Shown here piece by piece: positions 32,700 through 43,738 of a stretch of 64,000 nucleotides of DNA. The stretch lies in contig CM041465.1 in NCBI GenBank assembly GCA_023213395.1, forward strand, positions 210,373,741 through 210,437,740. Reading direction: 5' to 3'. Under the pieces are notes generated by a model. The model worked only from the letters and a program-made list of their open reading frames with translations. It had not been told where the DNA came from and made no database searches. This DNA comes from Cycas panzhihuaensis. Lineage: Eukaryota; Cycadophyta. The number at the start of each line of letters is the position of its first letter. Position 1 is the first letter of the stretch. The translations under genes and the position numbers were made by a program.

Positions 32700-34132
32700 A
32701 AAATTCTTTGCCCTCAAAGCATTGGTAGCTTTGGAAATTGTTGTATCCATTCGTCTGACTCCCATGTCGCGTCTTCTGTATCTAATGTTCACCATTTTAT
32801 AAGGTACTGTTTGACTTGTCTTGTTAGAAGTTGCCTAGTGTGAATTTGGAGTATCCCTTCTGGTTCTAGTATAATTTGTCCTTCTTCATTGAGTTCTGGC
32901 AAAGATGTCTGTGGTACTATTTTGTCGCAGATCTTTTTCTTCAGGCATGAAACATGAAAAGTATCATGGATCTTGCTTATTGTCAATAACTTAAGTTTGT
33001 AGGCTACTTCCCCAATTCTGTCAAGTATTTGATATGGTCCAAAATATTAAGGAGCGAGCTTTTGTGTTTTCATTTTGCTCAATGACGTTTGTTTGTATGG
33101 TTGCAACTAGAGGAAAACCCAATCGCCTTTTTGGAAGCTCCTTTCGGATCGCTGCGCATCCACTTGTTGCTTCATTCTGTTCCTTGCCATCGCCAAATTA
33201 TCCTTAAGAATTCTAACTGTGTCTTCCATTTGCTTTTGGTATTCTTGGACAGCTTGAACCTGGGATGATCCATTCCATATCAATAGAGATGGCGGTTGGT
33301 ATCCATAAAAAGAATGAAATGGTGTGATCTTGGTGGGAGAGTGGTATGTTGTATTATACCACCACTCAACTAAGTGTAGCCACTTGTGCCACTGATTTTG
33401 TTTATCTAAGCAGAAATTCCTCAAGTAACTTTCCAGACATTTGTTGACTATCTCTGTCTGTCCATCTATTTGGGGATGATACGCTATGCTCATATGCAAT
33501 TTTGTACCTGCAATTCTGAATAAATCCTTCCAAAGTTTACTAGTGAACTTTGGGTCCCTATCTCTAACAATAGTTTTAGGAAACCCGTGTAGCCTATGGA
33601 TTTCTTTCATATATAGTTCTGCAACGTCACTTGCCTTTGTTGTTGACTGTAGTCCTCGAAAATGACTGTACTTTATTAATCTATCAACCGTAACAAAGAT
33701 CACATCTTTACCTTCTGATTTTGGGAGACTTGTAATAAAATCCATTGAAATTTCTTCCCATTTTTGGTTGGAAATTGGTAAGGGTTGTAGGAGACCTGGG
33801 GTCTTTACACATTCTACCTTGTTTCGTTGACAGGTATCGCATTTTGTCACGAATTTTTGAACGTCTAATTTCAAGCCCTTCTAAAAGTATGTCTTATCTA
33901 TACTAGTGTGGCCTGCTTCTGCGACTGAATGTGCTTCTTGCAATATAATTCCCTTTAATTTGGAATTTTTGGGAATATAGATTTTGTTGTTCGTAAGAAT
34001 CAGATTGCCCTTTTTTTGGTGTTTATCTGAATTGCTTCCCTTGATGTTATCTAAGAGTTTTTGGTATCTTGGATCTGCCATATATTTAGTTCTGACGGAT
34101 TTTAGCCATGAGGGCATAATTGTTGATATCAA
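32700..34132 (-). pseudogene. Element L integrase and chromodomain
   Basis: Integrase inserts the DNA copy into the chromosome. From 34132 leftward: the zinc-binding HH-CC region (HSVAEAGHTSIDKTYF, one stop, then FVTKCDTCQRNK at about 33820-33855), the core with MDFITSLPKSEGKDVIFVTV, VRDRDPKFTSKLW and HPQIDGQTEIVNKCLESYL, and SPTKITPFHSFYGYQPPSLL. The region 33874-33107 is one open 255-codon stretch. The tail (32986-32700) has [20 protein letters not shown], a chromodomain with QVKQYLIKW, and ATWES. The D,D-35-E core residues appear present, but the frame is interrupted around 33050 and elsewhere. Confidence 0.92.
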
Positions 34133-34199
34133 CTATAATGAAGGCCCTTCCTTTGTTTCATTTGAGATTCGTGATAATGCGTCTACTATAATATTCTCC

Positions 34200-35821
34200 T
34201 TTCCTTTCTTATATACTATCGTGAAGTCAAAATTTTGAAACTTATTGACCCATTTTTGTTGCTCATTGGACAATGTCTTCTATCTGAGGAAGTATTTTAG
34301 ACTATCATGATCCGTGCGCACCTGAAAGGAATTTCCTAGTAGATATTGTCGCCATTGCTGGATGGCGTGCATGATTGCGAGCATCTCCTTATCATAAATG
34401 GTTTGAGTTTTTCTTTGTTATTTAACTTCCGACTCTCATAAGCCATTGGTCTTTCATCTTGGAGTAAGATTGCTCTTATTCCAAATCCTGATGCATCACA
34501 CTCCAATACGAATGGTTTCGAAAACTCAGGTGTTGCTAAGACAAGAGCTATTACCATGGCCTTCTTAAGATCACCAAAAGCTTCTTCTGTTTTCAGGCTC
34601 CAAGCAAACATGTCTTTCTTTGTTAAATCTGTGAGTGGAGTTGCTAGGTGTGCATAGCCCTTTATGAACTCTCTAACAAACCCTGTTGTCCCCAAGAATC
34701 CTCGAACTGCTGTAACATTTGTTGGGGTTGGCCAATTGACAATTGCTTGTATCTTCTTTGGGTCAATCCTTATGCCTTCTCTAGTTATGATGTGGCCTAA
34801 GTATTCTAGTTCTTCTTTTGCAAATGAGCATTTCTTCTTGTTGGCAAAGAATTGATTATTGCACAAAATTTCGAAAATAATTTTCAAATGTTCTAGATGC
34901 TCTTCCCGCGTCTTACTATAGATTAAGGTATCATGGAAGAAAATTAAAACAAATTTGCGTAACACTTGCTTGAAGGTATCGTTCATGGTGCTCTGAAATG
35001 TTGCTAGTGCATTCGTTAATCCAAATGGCATTACCCTAAATTCGAATAGATCTTCATGTGTTCTGAACGATGTCTTGTAGATGTCTTTCTTCTCTTATCC
35101 AGATTTGATGATATCCTGAGTGTAAATCAATTTTTGAAAAGTACTTTGCTCCATGGATTTCATCCAATAGATCGTGAATGCGGGGGATCGAGTACTTGTT
35201 CTTGATTGTTAATTGATTGAGACCTCGATAGTCCACACACATTCTATATGAACCATCCTTCTTTCAACTCATAACAACATGGGCTGCAAATGGGCTTGTG
35301 CTAGTGGTAATTCTCCCTTGGGATAGCAGTTCGCTTGTGACTTTCTCGATCTCTTTCCGTAAATGATACAGATGTCTATATGGTTGAATGTTGACTGGCG
35401 CTACACCTGGTATAAGTTCAATTGCATGCTGATTTTCTTGAAGAGGCGGTAGTCCTTTTGGTTCATCGATCATTGTCTTGTATTCTTCTATAATTTGTTG
35501 AATCTCTGGTGGAATATCCTCGATTTCGACCTTATAACATGTCATAATGTATGCTAATGGTTTTTTTCTGAGGAGCTTCTCCATTCGGTGTGATGAGACC
35601 AGTTGTACTAGTGGTGTTGCCGGTGCCTGCAATCGGTACTTATGTCCTCCTTGGCGAAAGCACATAAATCTGGTCATATAATTAGTGACTATATTACCCA
35701 GAGTTTCAAGCCACTGAATTCCTAATACTGCATCCATGCCACCGATTTGCATTGTCAACATGCATGTGTTTGTGCAATTTCGCCCATTTGTAAATTGATT
35801 TTTCTGCACAATCTTCCACAC
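34200..35821 (-). pseudogene. Element L reverse transcriptase and RNase H
   Basis: From 35821 leftward: the protease-RT linker (IGGMDAVLGIQWLETLGNI, then IEDIPPEIQQIIEEYKTM), then RT with [20 protein letters not shown] (35242) and [13 protein letters not shown], then MPFGLTNALATFQSTMN (35031). The active site reads FFHDTLIYS near 34918-34950, where FxDD would be expected, so the first Asp is lost. RNase H follows with FVLECDASGFGIRAILLQDE (about 34440-34510). At least three frame changes separate these stretches (near 35250, 35040 and 34350). Confidence 0.92.
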
Positions 35822-37107
35822 GGTACTGTTTCCCCATTTGCAATTGACACTTGGAATGTATTTATTGGTTCTATTTTAATTCCAAGCTTCTTTGCAGTTG
35901 CCCTATTTATAAAGTTGTGTATACTACCACTATCGACTAGAATTGCGACAGGCACCCCTTTTATCATCCCTTGGAACCAAAGTGTTTGTGGCGTAACACT
36001 TTGTCCTCTAATTGCTTGAAGTGATATGTGTACATTTTCTGTATCTAGCTTCAATAGTTCGTCTACTTCATCTTCCTCTGGCATTTTTTCAACTTCTTCA
36101 TGAATTTCCTCGGGTGCTTCTTCTTCCTTCGATATTGTCGTATCTCCAGTATTAATCATGTATACCTTCTTGCTAGTGCATTGATGTTCACGATTCCACT
36201 TCATACCACATTTGAAACAAGTTCCTTTCTTCATGTGTTCTTCCTTTGCTGTTGTCTCCTGATTATTTTTAATTGCTAATGGAGCTTTAGCTTTAGTTCC
36301 TAACCTGTGCCAATTTGGGTTAAATCCTTGTGAGTTTTCCATTCTGCTTGTGAATGTAGGTCTAGTTTCTTGCAATTCTGCTTCCATGCATCTTGTTGTT
36401 TTGATTGTTGAATCTAATGTTGGTACCTCCATTGCTTTTAGACGATATCTTATTGGAGGTTTCAATCTGCTAATGTATGTTTTTAGAAGGAGTTCTGATG
36501 GCACTGTTAACGGAATAAGACACTGTAACACTTGAAACTGTTCAGTAAATTCTTGGACTGAGCTTGTTTGTTGTACTCTTGTCAACTAGGTGAAATAGTC
36601 CATACTCCATGAGTCTTCATATTGGGTTATGAGCCCATGCTTCATGTTGTGCCAACTTTCTTCTTGTTTCCCACTTGTTCGAAGCCACCATGAATACCAT
36701 TTCAAGGCTCGACCGTACAAATGATGTCAAGGATACTTGCTCGTGTTCCGGTATCGCGTAGACTGAGAAATAGGTTCCATATGTAAAATCCATCCTCTTA
36801 TATCCCTTGATTTATTGGGGTCAAACTTCTCTAGGGTGATCTTTTCCATTATTGTCCCTTCGTTACTCTTGCAGGTTCTTCTTTGATATTCTCCTCCTGT
36901 TTTAAATCTTCCTTCGAAATTACTTGTATTTCCTGATTCTATTTCCTTTTCTTATTTGGCCCATATTGATTCTACTTGTGGTCCATCCAATTTTATGATG
37001 ATTCTATGCATGAGATTCGTGAGGCCTGTTAATGAAGCTAGGATTTCCTTTCCTACTTCGTCTATGGTGATCTATTCCTGACTAGATTGGCCTTGGGCGA
37101 TCGACAT
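35822..37107 (-). pseudogene. Element L gag, zinc knuckle and protease
   Basis: The ATG at 37107 (MSIAQGQSSQE) is the best start: it lies about 200 bp from the priming site and heads the frame that leads into Gag. The Gag core includes ITLEKFDPNKSRDIRGWIL and RALKWYSWWL. From 36585 a 276-codon open stretch holds FTEQFQVLQCLIPLTVPSEL, zinc knuckle CFKCGMKWNREHQC (about 36180-36222), an acidic linker, and the protease with VAILVDSGSIHNFINRA (about 35910-35960) with the DSG intact. Stops occur near the start (37080) and around 36585. Compared with F, this protease keeps its catalytic motif. Confidence 0.92.
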
Positions 37108-37310
37108 CTTCTTCTGTTGTGTAACCTTCTTATAGCATAACTTCGTTTAGGCTGTTCTCAAAATCCACGAGCGGGAGGGTGGGGAAAATTTTCACTTCCT
37201 TCTCGCAAAAATGTCACCCTCCTAATGGCTGCTAGACTGTATTGATCCCCTCCGAAAAAATTTTGACTATATTCTCAGGCAACACTTTTGCACAGGATAG
37301 CTTCAACGAA
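37108..37310 (-). other. Element L short leader
   Basis: About 200 bases between the priming site and the gag ATG, with no features beyond a purine-rich patch near 37170-37190. Confidence 0.7.
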
Positions 37311-37322
37311 GCTTTGATACCA
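37311..37322 (-). other. Element L primer binding site
   Basis: The plus strand reads GCTTTGATACCA (reverse complement TGGTATCAAAGC), two bases from the LTR. It is a one-base variant of the tRNA-Met site. Confidence 0.92.
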
Positions 37323-37324
37323 CT

Positions 37325-37866
37325 TGTAGCGGAAGCTTTTGACTTATTAAAAAAATAACACGAGGATTCACAGATACTGATATAATATAGGCTCAAATGG
37401 ATCTCCTCAATCACAAATAATAATGAATATTAGAAATTCACCATAAACACCAAAGTAAAGTAAAGGAAATAGTACAAATAAAAGGTAAATATATTGTCCA
37501 AAAATAATACTGGAAAGTACAAAAATATACAACAGAATATCCTTACTGAACGCTTGCCCCTTTGAGGCAGGAATCTTCAAATATCTCAAGCCAAAAGGTT
37601 GAGCCAACTACAACCCTAGAGTCGAAAATATGGAAGAGATCCAACCAAAGTGATGATCCAAAATGAGGGCTTTGATCTCTATTTATAATGGTCAATTATT
37701 ATCTTGCTTGAAGTCGGCCAGAATTAGGACAATTCACTGGGAGTGAACCATTATTGAAGTCAGCCAGAAGACTGGCTTATAGGTCGGCTAATATTCCCAC
37801 ACTTATTTCTGGGGGTTTAAGTCGGTTGACAGGCCCCTAAAGAGAGGGTTTTCCTAGAACGCAACA
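37325..37866 (-). repeat. Element L 5' LTR (542 bp)
   Basis: It matches the LTR at 32092-32673 apart from scattered substitutions and one copy instead of two of the 39-nt unit. TATA-like CCATTATAAATAGAG (minus strand) lies near 37676-37690. Confidence 0.94.
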
Positions 37867-37871
37867 CTAGG

Positions 37872-38725
37872 GTTTAGTCGTCCTCAAGAAGCACAAATCC
37901 TAGTCGTACTCTTGATGCCTCACATTCGAACATGAATGGATGACTAAAGTCTGGTGTTGTGAGAACTAGTGCAGTCACCATTGTTGTTTTTAGTCCTTCA
38001 AATGCTCCTTCTGCAAGTTCGCTCCATGTGAATGCTTCTTTCTTTGTCAGATCAGTTAGTGATGTTGCCATGCTAGCATACCCTTTAATGAAGCATTATA
38101 AGAATCTTCCTACACCTAAAACGCTCATAATGGTCGTCACATTCTTTAGTGTAGGCTACTCTATAATTGCTTGAATCCTTTTAGGATCCATTTTGACACT
38201 TCCTAGGTAATATCATGCCTAAGATACTCAAGTTTTGTTTGTCCAAAGGTGCGTTTGGCCTCGTTTGCAAAGAGTTGGTTATATTCAAATACATGTAGTA
38301 CAGACTTAAGATGTCCTAGGTGTTATTCCCAAGTCTTGTTGTATATCAAAATGTCATCAAAGAATACAAACATAAACTTGCATAAGAAGGGTTTTAGTAT
38401 TGTGTTCATGGTGCTTTGAAATGTACCTGAAGCATTAGTTAGCCCAAATGACATGATGCAAAATTCAAATAACCCTTTGTGGGTTTAGAAATTTGTCTGG
38501 TACACATCATTGACCTCCATATGGATTTGGTAGTAACTAGAGCACAAATCAATTTTAGAGAAGTACTATACTCCATGAAGCTCATCAAGTTGATTGCCAA
38601 TTCGAGGAATTGGGTACCTATTCTTGACTAAGAGCTTGGTGAAACCTCTGTAGTCTACGCACATACGGTATGACCAATCCTTCTTTTGACTTGAGATAAT
38701 TGGAGATGCGAAAGGGCTAGCACAG
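37872..38725 (-). pseudogene. Element K RT and start of RNase H
   Basis: This joins directly to the RNase H at 32091 once L is removed. From 38725 leftward: [13 protein letters not shown]-type RT start (about 38640-38680), FSKIDLCSSYYQIHMEVNDV-like residues, MSFGLTNASGTFQSTMNTI and the catalytic FFDD at 38353-38364, which is intact. RNase H begins with FMFECEASRVRLGFVL (about 37880-37930). The first RNase H Asp in CDAS is changed to Glu (CEAS). Frameshifts and stops are scattered. Confidence 0.85.
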
Positions 38726-38973
38726 TGATATGCATTTCATTAAAAATGCTTTCAGACCTTAGCATGTATAGACGATTAGGTTGAGAGGAGGAAAGAAGAA
38801 CGTCTCCTTTTTTCATATTTCTTAAAGAGATGACTTACATATTTATACGAGCTTGAATTAGTTATATGTAGGGTACACATGTCATATGTGTACCTAATCA
38901 CTATTAGGTTTCTTAAGTATCTTTTAAAGGATACTTATAGAGTATTAAAACTAAGACTATTTATGACATATCA
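38726..38973 (-). repeat. Element N 3' LTR (248 bp) and polypurine tract
   Basis: It runs TGATATGCATTTC to ATGACATATCA in plus orientation. The purine tract on the minus strand is GTAGGGAGGAAA (38974-38985). TATA-like GCTCGTATAAATATG lies near 38839-38855. Confidence 0.94.
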
Positions 38974-38985
38974 TTTCCTCCCTAC

Positions 38986-40340
38986 TAAAAAGAAATTAGC
39001 CCCAATTTTTGCTAAAGATGGGGAAAATGGTATCTGAGTGTTGATTTAGAGGCTCGTTTAGCTTTCGTGGGTAGAGTCCCTTTTCGACCAACCAGATATG
39101 TTGTTGTAGTTTATAGTCGAGTTTGTCGATGTCGAGAATGGTATCTTCAGAAAGGGGAGGCTGAAAATCTGGAATAGTATCAATAGGATGAGCTAGAGGA
39201 GGTTTAGCTTCTAGATGTGGTGGCTCATATGACTTGAGTTGACTAATATTAACAACATCATGAATACCTAAATGGGCAGGTAGATCAAGGCGGAAAGCAT
39301 TGGACCCTATTGCTTGAAGTATAGTGTAAGGGCCATATCAAATAGGTTTAAGCTTATGGTGATGCTTAAACCGTTTGCGATCAAGGTGAAGCCAAACTTT
39401 GTCACCAACTTTAAATACACCTACAGAACGATGTTGATCTTGAGTGGTTTTATATTTGACTTGTGTCTGATAAAGAATCTGGTTGATCGTCGAATGTAAT
39501 TGAGTCATGTGATCAATAAAAGAAACAACTTTCTGTTGTTCCTTTTGCTCATGCCCTGTCACAGAAGAAGGCACAACAAGAGAGAGTTCATGAGGAGCAA
39601 GTGGTTGATATCCACAACAGACATCGAATGGAGATCGTCTAAGAGAAACATGAGTTGCTTGATTATAACTATGTTGTATATGATGAAGATGTGTGTCCCA
39701 CTGCTTTGAATGATGTTGGTAAATGTGGAGAGCATGTACCAAGGTGCGATTAACCACTTCTGTTTGTCCATCAGTTTGAGGATGGAAAGATGTTAAAAAT
39801 TTGAGTTGACAACCAAGCATCTTCCATAGGGATTACAAAAAATGATTGAGAAAACGACTATCCCTATCAGAAATTATAGAAAGTGGAAGTCCATAATGAG
39901 TTCAAACATGCTGAAAAAACAAATCCGCAGCATGAAAAGCATAAATGTTTTTTGTGCAAGGAATAAAAATCGCCATTTTTGAAAACCTGCAAACAATGAC
40001 AAATATGCAATTGTGGCCACGTTGAGTTGTAGGAAGTTCACTGATGAAGGCCATTGAGATAGATTCCCATGGTCAGCTAGGGACAAGAAGTGGTTGATAA
40101 AGTCCCAGTTTGCAAGTAGATGGTTTGGATTGACTGTAGAGAGAGCAACATCGTATATAGTCTTCAACTATTTTTTGCATTAAAGGCCAATAAAAATATC
40201 GTTGAAGATGCTGAAGAGTTTCGTGCATTCCAAAGTATCCACTGCAAGTTGAAGAATGTGCTTCTTTAAGTATTTGTTATTGTGGAGTGCCCACAGGAAC
40301 ACAGAGACGATTCACTTTGTAGAGCAGTTCGATTTTGAGA
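38986..40340 (-). pseudogene. Element N integrase
   Basis: From about 40340 leftward. The core is decayed between 39830 and 40340. A long open stretch (39820-39338) has SFHPQTDGQTEVVNRTL, the host-factor-facing helix region SYNQATHVSLRRSPFDVCCG and VFKVGDKVWLHLDRKRF. The reading continues past one stop into YGPYTILQAIGSNAFRLDLP, the GPY/F module, and a tail with LDIDKLDYKLQQHIWLVEKG. It ends close to the purine tract. Confidence 0.87.
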
Positions 40341-41442
40341 TGGTAATCTAAAAAAGGCTCAAGATTTGTTTGTGTGGGTTGAGATAAAGTAGTAAGGATA
40401 GGAGCAAATTAGGGATCAGAAAGAAGCAAGTGCCGCCATTCAGAATATGGACTGAGTGTAGTATTGAGAAAGGTGGTTAAAGTTAAGGTGAGAGGTCAAT
40501 TGAGGAAATCAACTACTTTGTTAGAAACTCCTTTTTTGTATTTAATGATTAGTTGGAATTGTTGAATATAAGAAGCCCATTTAAGATGTCTGTGCTCTTG
40601 GATTTTGAATTGGGAATTAAGAAACTGTAGTGGTTGGTGGTCAGTATGAACAATGGTTTTGTTGCCAAGAAGAAAGTGTCTCCAATGATAGAAGGCCTGG
40701 ACAAGAGCATAAAATTTTTTGTCATAAGTACTATAATTGAGTTTGGCTTGGGAAAAGGTTTCAGAATGATAAGCAATGGGATGTCCTTTCTGCTTAAGAA
40801 CAACTCCAAGGGCAAATTGGGAAGCATCTGTTTCTAATTCAAAGGGTTGAGTTAGAGCAAGAAGATGAAGAACAGGAGCACTACAGAGGGCAATTTTGAG
40901 TTTCTGAAAAGTTGATTCAGCAGAAGAGTTCCATACAAAATTTGTGGATTTTTTGGTAAGAACATTGAGTGGATGTGCAATGCTAGAAAAGTGTGAAATG
41001 AATTTTCTATAGAAGTTGACGGAGCCAAGAAAACCTTTGAGTTCAGTTAAAGTGGAAGGAGATGGCCATTGATGTATGATTCAGACCTTTTCTGGATCAA
41101 CATGAACGTCGTCCTCGTTAATTATGAATCCAAGATAAGAGATGGATTTTTGTGCAAAGAAACATTTCTTGTACTTGGCTTTGAGTTGATGTTGTCGCAA
41201 TAAAGTCATGATTGTACCGATGTGATGTAGATGCTCTTCCAAATTGTTGTTGAAGACTAAGATATCATCGAGATAGGCAATGATGAGTTTACCCAAATGA
41301 GGGGGAAAAATCATTAATAAGTAGCATAAAAGTCGTAGAAGCATTAGTCAAACCAAAATGCATGACTAACCACTCATAAAGGCCACTTTGAGTTTTGAAG
41401 GCTATTTTCCATGTGTCCTGAGCTTCGAACAGAATTTGATGG
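40341..41442 (-). pseudogene. Element N reverse transcriptase C-terminal half and RNase H
   Basis: After H2 the RT resumes as ILFEAQDTWKIAFKT (from 41440), then LYEWLVMHFGLTNASTTFM and the catalytic YLDD at 41264-41275, intact. The thumb region has LKAKYKKCFFAQKSISYLGF. RNase H (about 40540-40890) includes FELETDASQFALGVVLKQ-like residues and a DHQPLQFLNS-like segment. Stops and frame shifts are present. Confidence 0.86.
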
Positions 41443-42001
41443 TGTAGCATTCTAAAATATGGTCAAAAGTATATCATATGACCATTCAAATCAAAGGTCT
41501 CTGAATGACGATTCCAAAGGTCCAGATGAAAGTCAATTCCAATATCTACATCAAAAGTTATGACCATTTAAAGTTTTCAACCTGCTAGTTTTTTGAGAAG
41601 TTCTAGTCGACTTCCAGTATTAGTTTTGGGCAGGTTTTTTCCCCTTTTTCTGGCCAACTTCTATTCCTATCTTTTGGCCGCCTATTTAAGGAGGATTTGC
41701 TGCCTCATTTTAGCATCATCGAAAACGTCTTGGACCGCAGTATTTCGGCCCTTTTGGGAGCATTGTGGAGGGCACCTCGCCTCGAAGAGGGATTCATTAT
41801 CAACAATAATTGCCGAGTCATTTGGTAATCTTGTATCTATTTAGTTTATACTCATTTCATACCACTTTATATTTGTATGCCATAAGTATTGAAGTGGATT
41901 TGTATTATTGCTCTCTTGATTGAATATTTTGCAAGTGCATTTGGTGGATATTTTATCTATTTTTGTAAAATTTCATAGAAGAATTATGTAAGATTGCTAC
42001 A
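41443..42001 (+). repeat. Element H2 5' LTR (559 bp)
   Basis: It runs TGTAGCATTCTAAAATATGG to GATTGCTACA. The TATA-like CTATTTAAGG lies near 41683. The motif CCTCGCCTCGAAGAGGG at 41775-41791 is shared with F. Confidence 0.95.
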
Positions 42002-42003
42002 AG

Positions 42004-42015
42004 TGGTATCAAAGC
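42004..42015 (+). other. Element H2 primer binding site
   Basis: TGGTATCAAAGC, two bases after the LTR, is a one-base variant of the initiator tRNA-Met site, as in L and C. Confidence 0.9.
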
Positions 42016-42061
42016 TTCGTTTCGAAGGGAAAGGGCAGAGGTAAAAGCTCAAAAAGGTCGA

Positions 42062-42240
42062 TTCAATATTAAAACACATTCTGAGGAAATTTATGTTGGT
42101 TTTGTTTGACGATATCTTGATCTATAACAAAACATGGGAAGAACACTTGGAACATATAAAGCTAGTTCTACTCCTTCTTGAGAAAGCATAATTGTTCATT
42201 AATAAGAAAAAGTGCTCTTTCACAAAGGAGATGTTCGTAA
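42062..42240 (+). pseudogene. Captured reverse-transcriptase fragment in the H2 leader
   Basis: The translation reads SILKHILRKFMLVLFDDILI, then NKTWEEHLEHIKLVLLLLEK, one stop, and LFINKKKCSFTKE. This is the palm segment of a Ty3 RT, including an intact FDD. The nucleotide sequence follows F at 23085-23260 closely, including AATATTAAAACACAT and CAAAACATGGGAAGAACA. It begins and ends abruptly and is not part of the H2 frame. F itself has lost the FDD box here, so F as it stands is not the direct donor. Confidence 0.85.
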
Positions 42241-42318
42241 TGAGTGGTCATATGTAATAGTTTTGACCAATAGATAATATAGATTTTAATCATTCAAGTG
42301 TAGCCTGAGGAAAAAAAA

Positions 42319-43518
42319 ATGGAGACTAATTTTTTTAATTTGGAGGATTATGAGGGCATGAAAAAATGGATAGAAGATTTCGAGTTCATGTCTGATACAG
42401 AATTTGAAGAGTATGGACCAATATTAGAAATGATATTGGACGAACATGCTTATGAGTGGTTCATTAATTGGGCAAAAGAACCTTTTTTATGGTACCAGTT
42501 TTCAGAGGCAACTATCACAACTTTCAAGAGGCATAAGCAAGATATGACTCAAGCAGAAGAGGAAGGACAGGAAGAAGAAACTATTAATAAAGAGATTTTA
42601 GAGAAGGAACAACATAACTACACGAAAGACTTGAAGCAAGCATAGGCAACATAATAGTCTCTAGACAATATCAAAGAAGAAATACAAAGTGAAATTTTGC
42701 AGGGGCAACATGAAGACAACAAAGAACAAGTAGACTTTGAAGAAGAATCTCAACAAGCTACATGCAAGGTACTCAGAAGTCCTGTGTTACATATCCACAT
42801 TTCTTTTGGTAGCATTATTTGTCCTCTCTCTTTTCCTCACTTAGTAGCTATAGCAAAATTTTCTTTTCCAAATCCCATAGTTAGCCATAATCATAATCTC
42901 TTTAACTCTGATTTTTTCGTAGGTCAAATCCCAATCCCTCCTTTTAACCTTAGTTCATCCCTTTACTTACATACTTTTTCACCCCCTATAGATAATCCTC
43001 AACAGGATACTCTATAACTTCAATCTGTTCGTCATGTTTCATCTCTTAGTATTACTCCTAACAAAACCCCATTCGACTTTTCCCAAACCCCTTCAATTTC
43101 ATATCATCAATATTGTTTTTTTCAATTAAATATGTTCTTTCGTCTGGATACCATTCCTAAAAACCTATTAAAGCCTTTTTTTCATAAAGAACATCTATCA
43201 TTAATTCTCCATCCATCTTTCTCTCCCAAAAAGTGTTGCGGTCCAACACAACTTGCACAAAGTTTCATCCCCATCCAAGGCATATTCCAAAATTTATTCT
43301 TTCTTCCTATACCTTCAAAGTTGTGCTTAATCTCAAATCATAATTCCACCTTTTCTTTTCCTTCTCACAATAAACAATCATCAATCAATGACCCTTACGA
43401 TCAATTCATTTTACAAAATCCTCATTTCTCCTTCCATAAACCATTTCATTTGAAAACAAAATGTGCAAACATAAGGCAAAACCAGGACAAGATAGCTGAG
43501 ACACCTCACAGGTCCTAG
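42319..43518 (+). pseudogene. H-family protein (H2 copy): gag-like domain plus Ser/Pro-rich tail
   Basis: One frame of 400 codons starting at the ATG at 42319. Residues 1-110 are gag-like: FFNLEDYEGMKKWIEDFEFM, EYGPILEMILDEHAYEWFIN, FSEATITTFKRHKQDM. Residues about 75-150 are rich in Glu, Gln and Lys. The rest is rich in Ser, Pro, Phe and His, with SSLSITPNKTP, PIPSKLCLIS, FPSHNKQSSIND and NPHFSFHKPFHL, ending at TAG 43516-43518. In-frame stops occur at 42643, 42652, 42655 and 43015, but there is no frameshift. The same segments in the same order occur in H1 with the same stop position. Compared with H1 it lacks the first gag-like module. The function is unknown; it may build or enter particles made by a partner element. 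Confidence 0.82.
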
Positions 43519-43738
43519 GATACTCTCGATGCAGAACAAGATATAGCATGTGCCTGGCCACATGAACAAACATCGGCAAATACAAGATGCCTTCTAGCAA
43601 AGCTCTATAGAAGACGTAAGAGCGAACCAAATCTTCATGACCTATAGGATCTAGCAGGAGGTGGTTGGGAGATTAAATCGAGTTACAAGCATTTCTCAAT
43701 ACTTCGAGGGCGAAGTATTATTTTAAGGGGAGGGGAAT
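43519..43738 (+). other. Conserved 3' untranslated region and purine tract of the H family
   Basis: This stretch of 220 bases separates the stop codon from the LTR, the same length as in H1 (17434-17653). Shared words include GAACAAGATA, ATGCTTGTCAGCAAAG-like, GGATCTAGCAGG and TTTTAAGGGGAGGGGAAT. The purine tract is at 43725-43738. Such conservation outside the coding part suggests a signal needed for packaging or plus-strand priming. Confidence 0.75.

Larger units (their letters stand above)
32092..37866 (-). mobile_element. Element L: full-length Ty3/gypsy chromovirus (decayed)
   Basis: L is 5,775 bp with LTRs of 582 and 542 bp, a priming site, gag, protease, RT, RNase H, integrase, chromodomain and a C/G-rich purine tract. 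Perfect CTAGG duplication. It is closely related in layout and protein sequence to F (same zinc-knuckle spacing, same C-terminal chromodomain). It keeps long open stretches, the longest of any gypsy element here (255 and 276 codons), but several frame changes break it. Confidence 0.95.
32087..37871 (-). other. CTAGG target-site duplication bracketing element L
   Basis: CTAGG is at 32087-32091 and 37867-37871. K's RNase H/RT reading lies on both sides. Confidence 0.94.
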
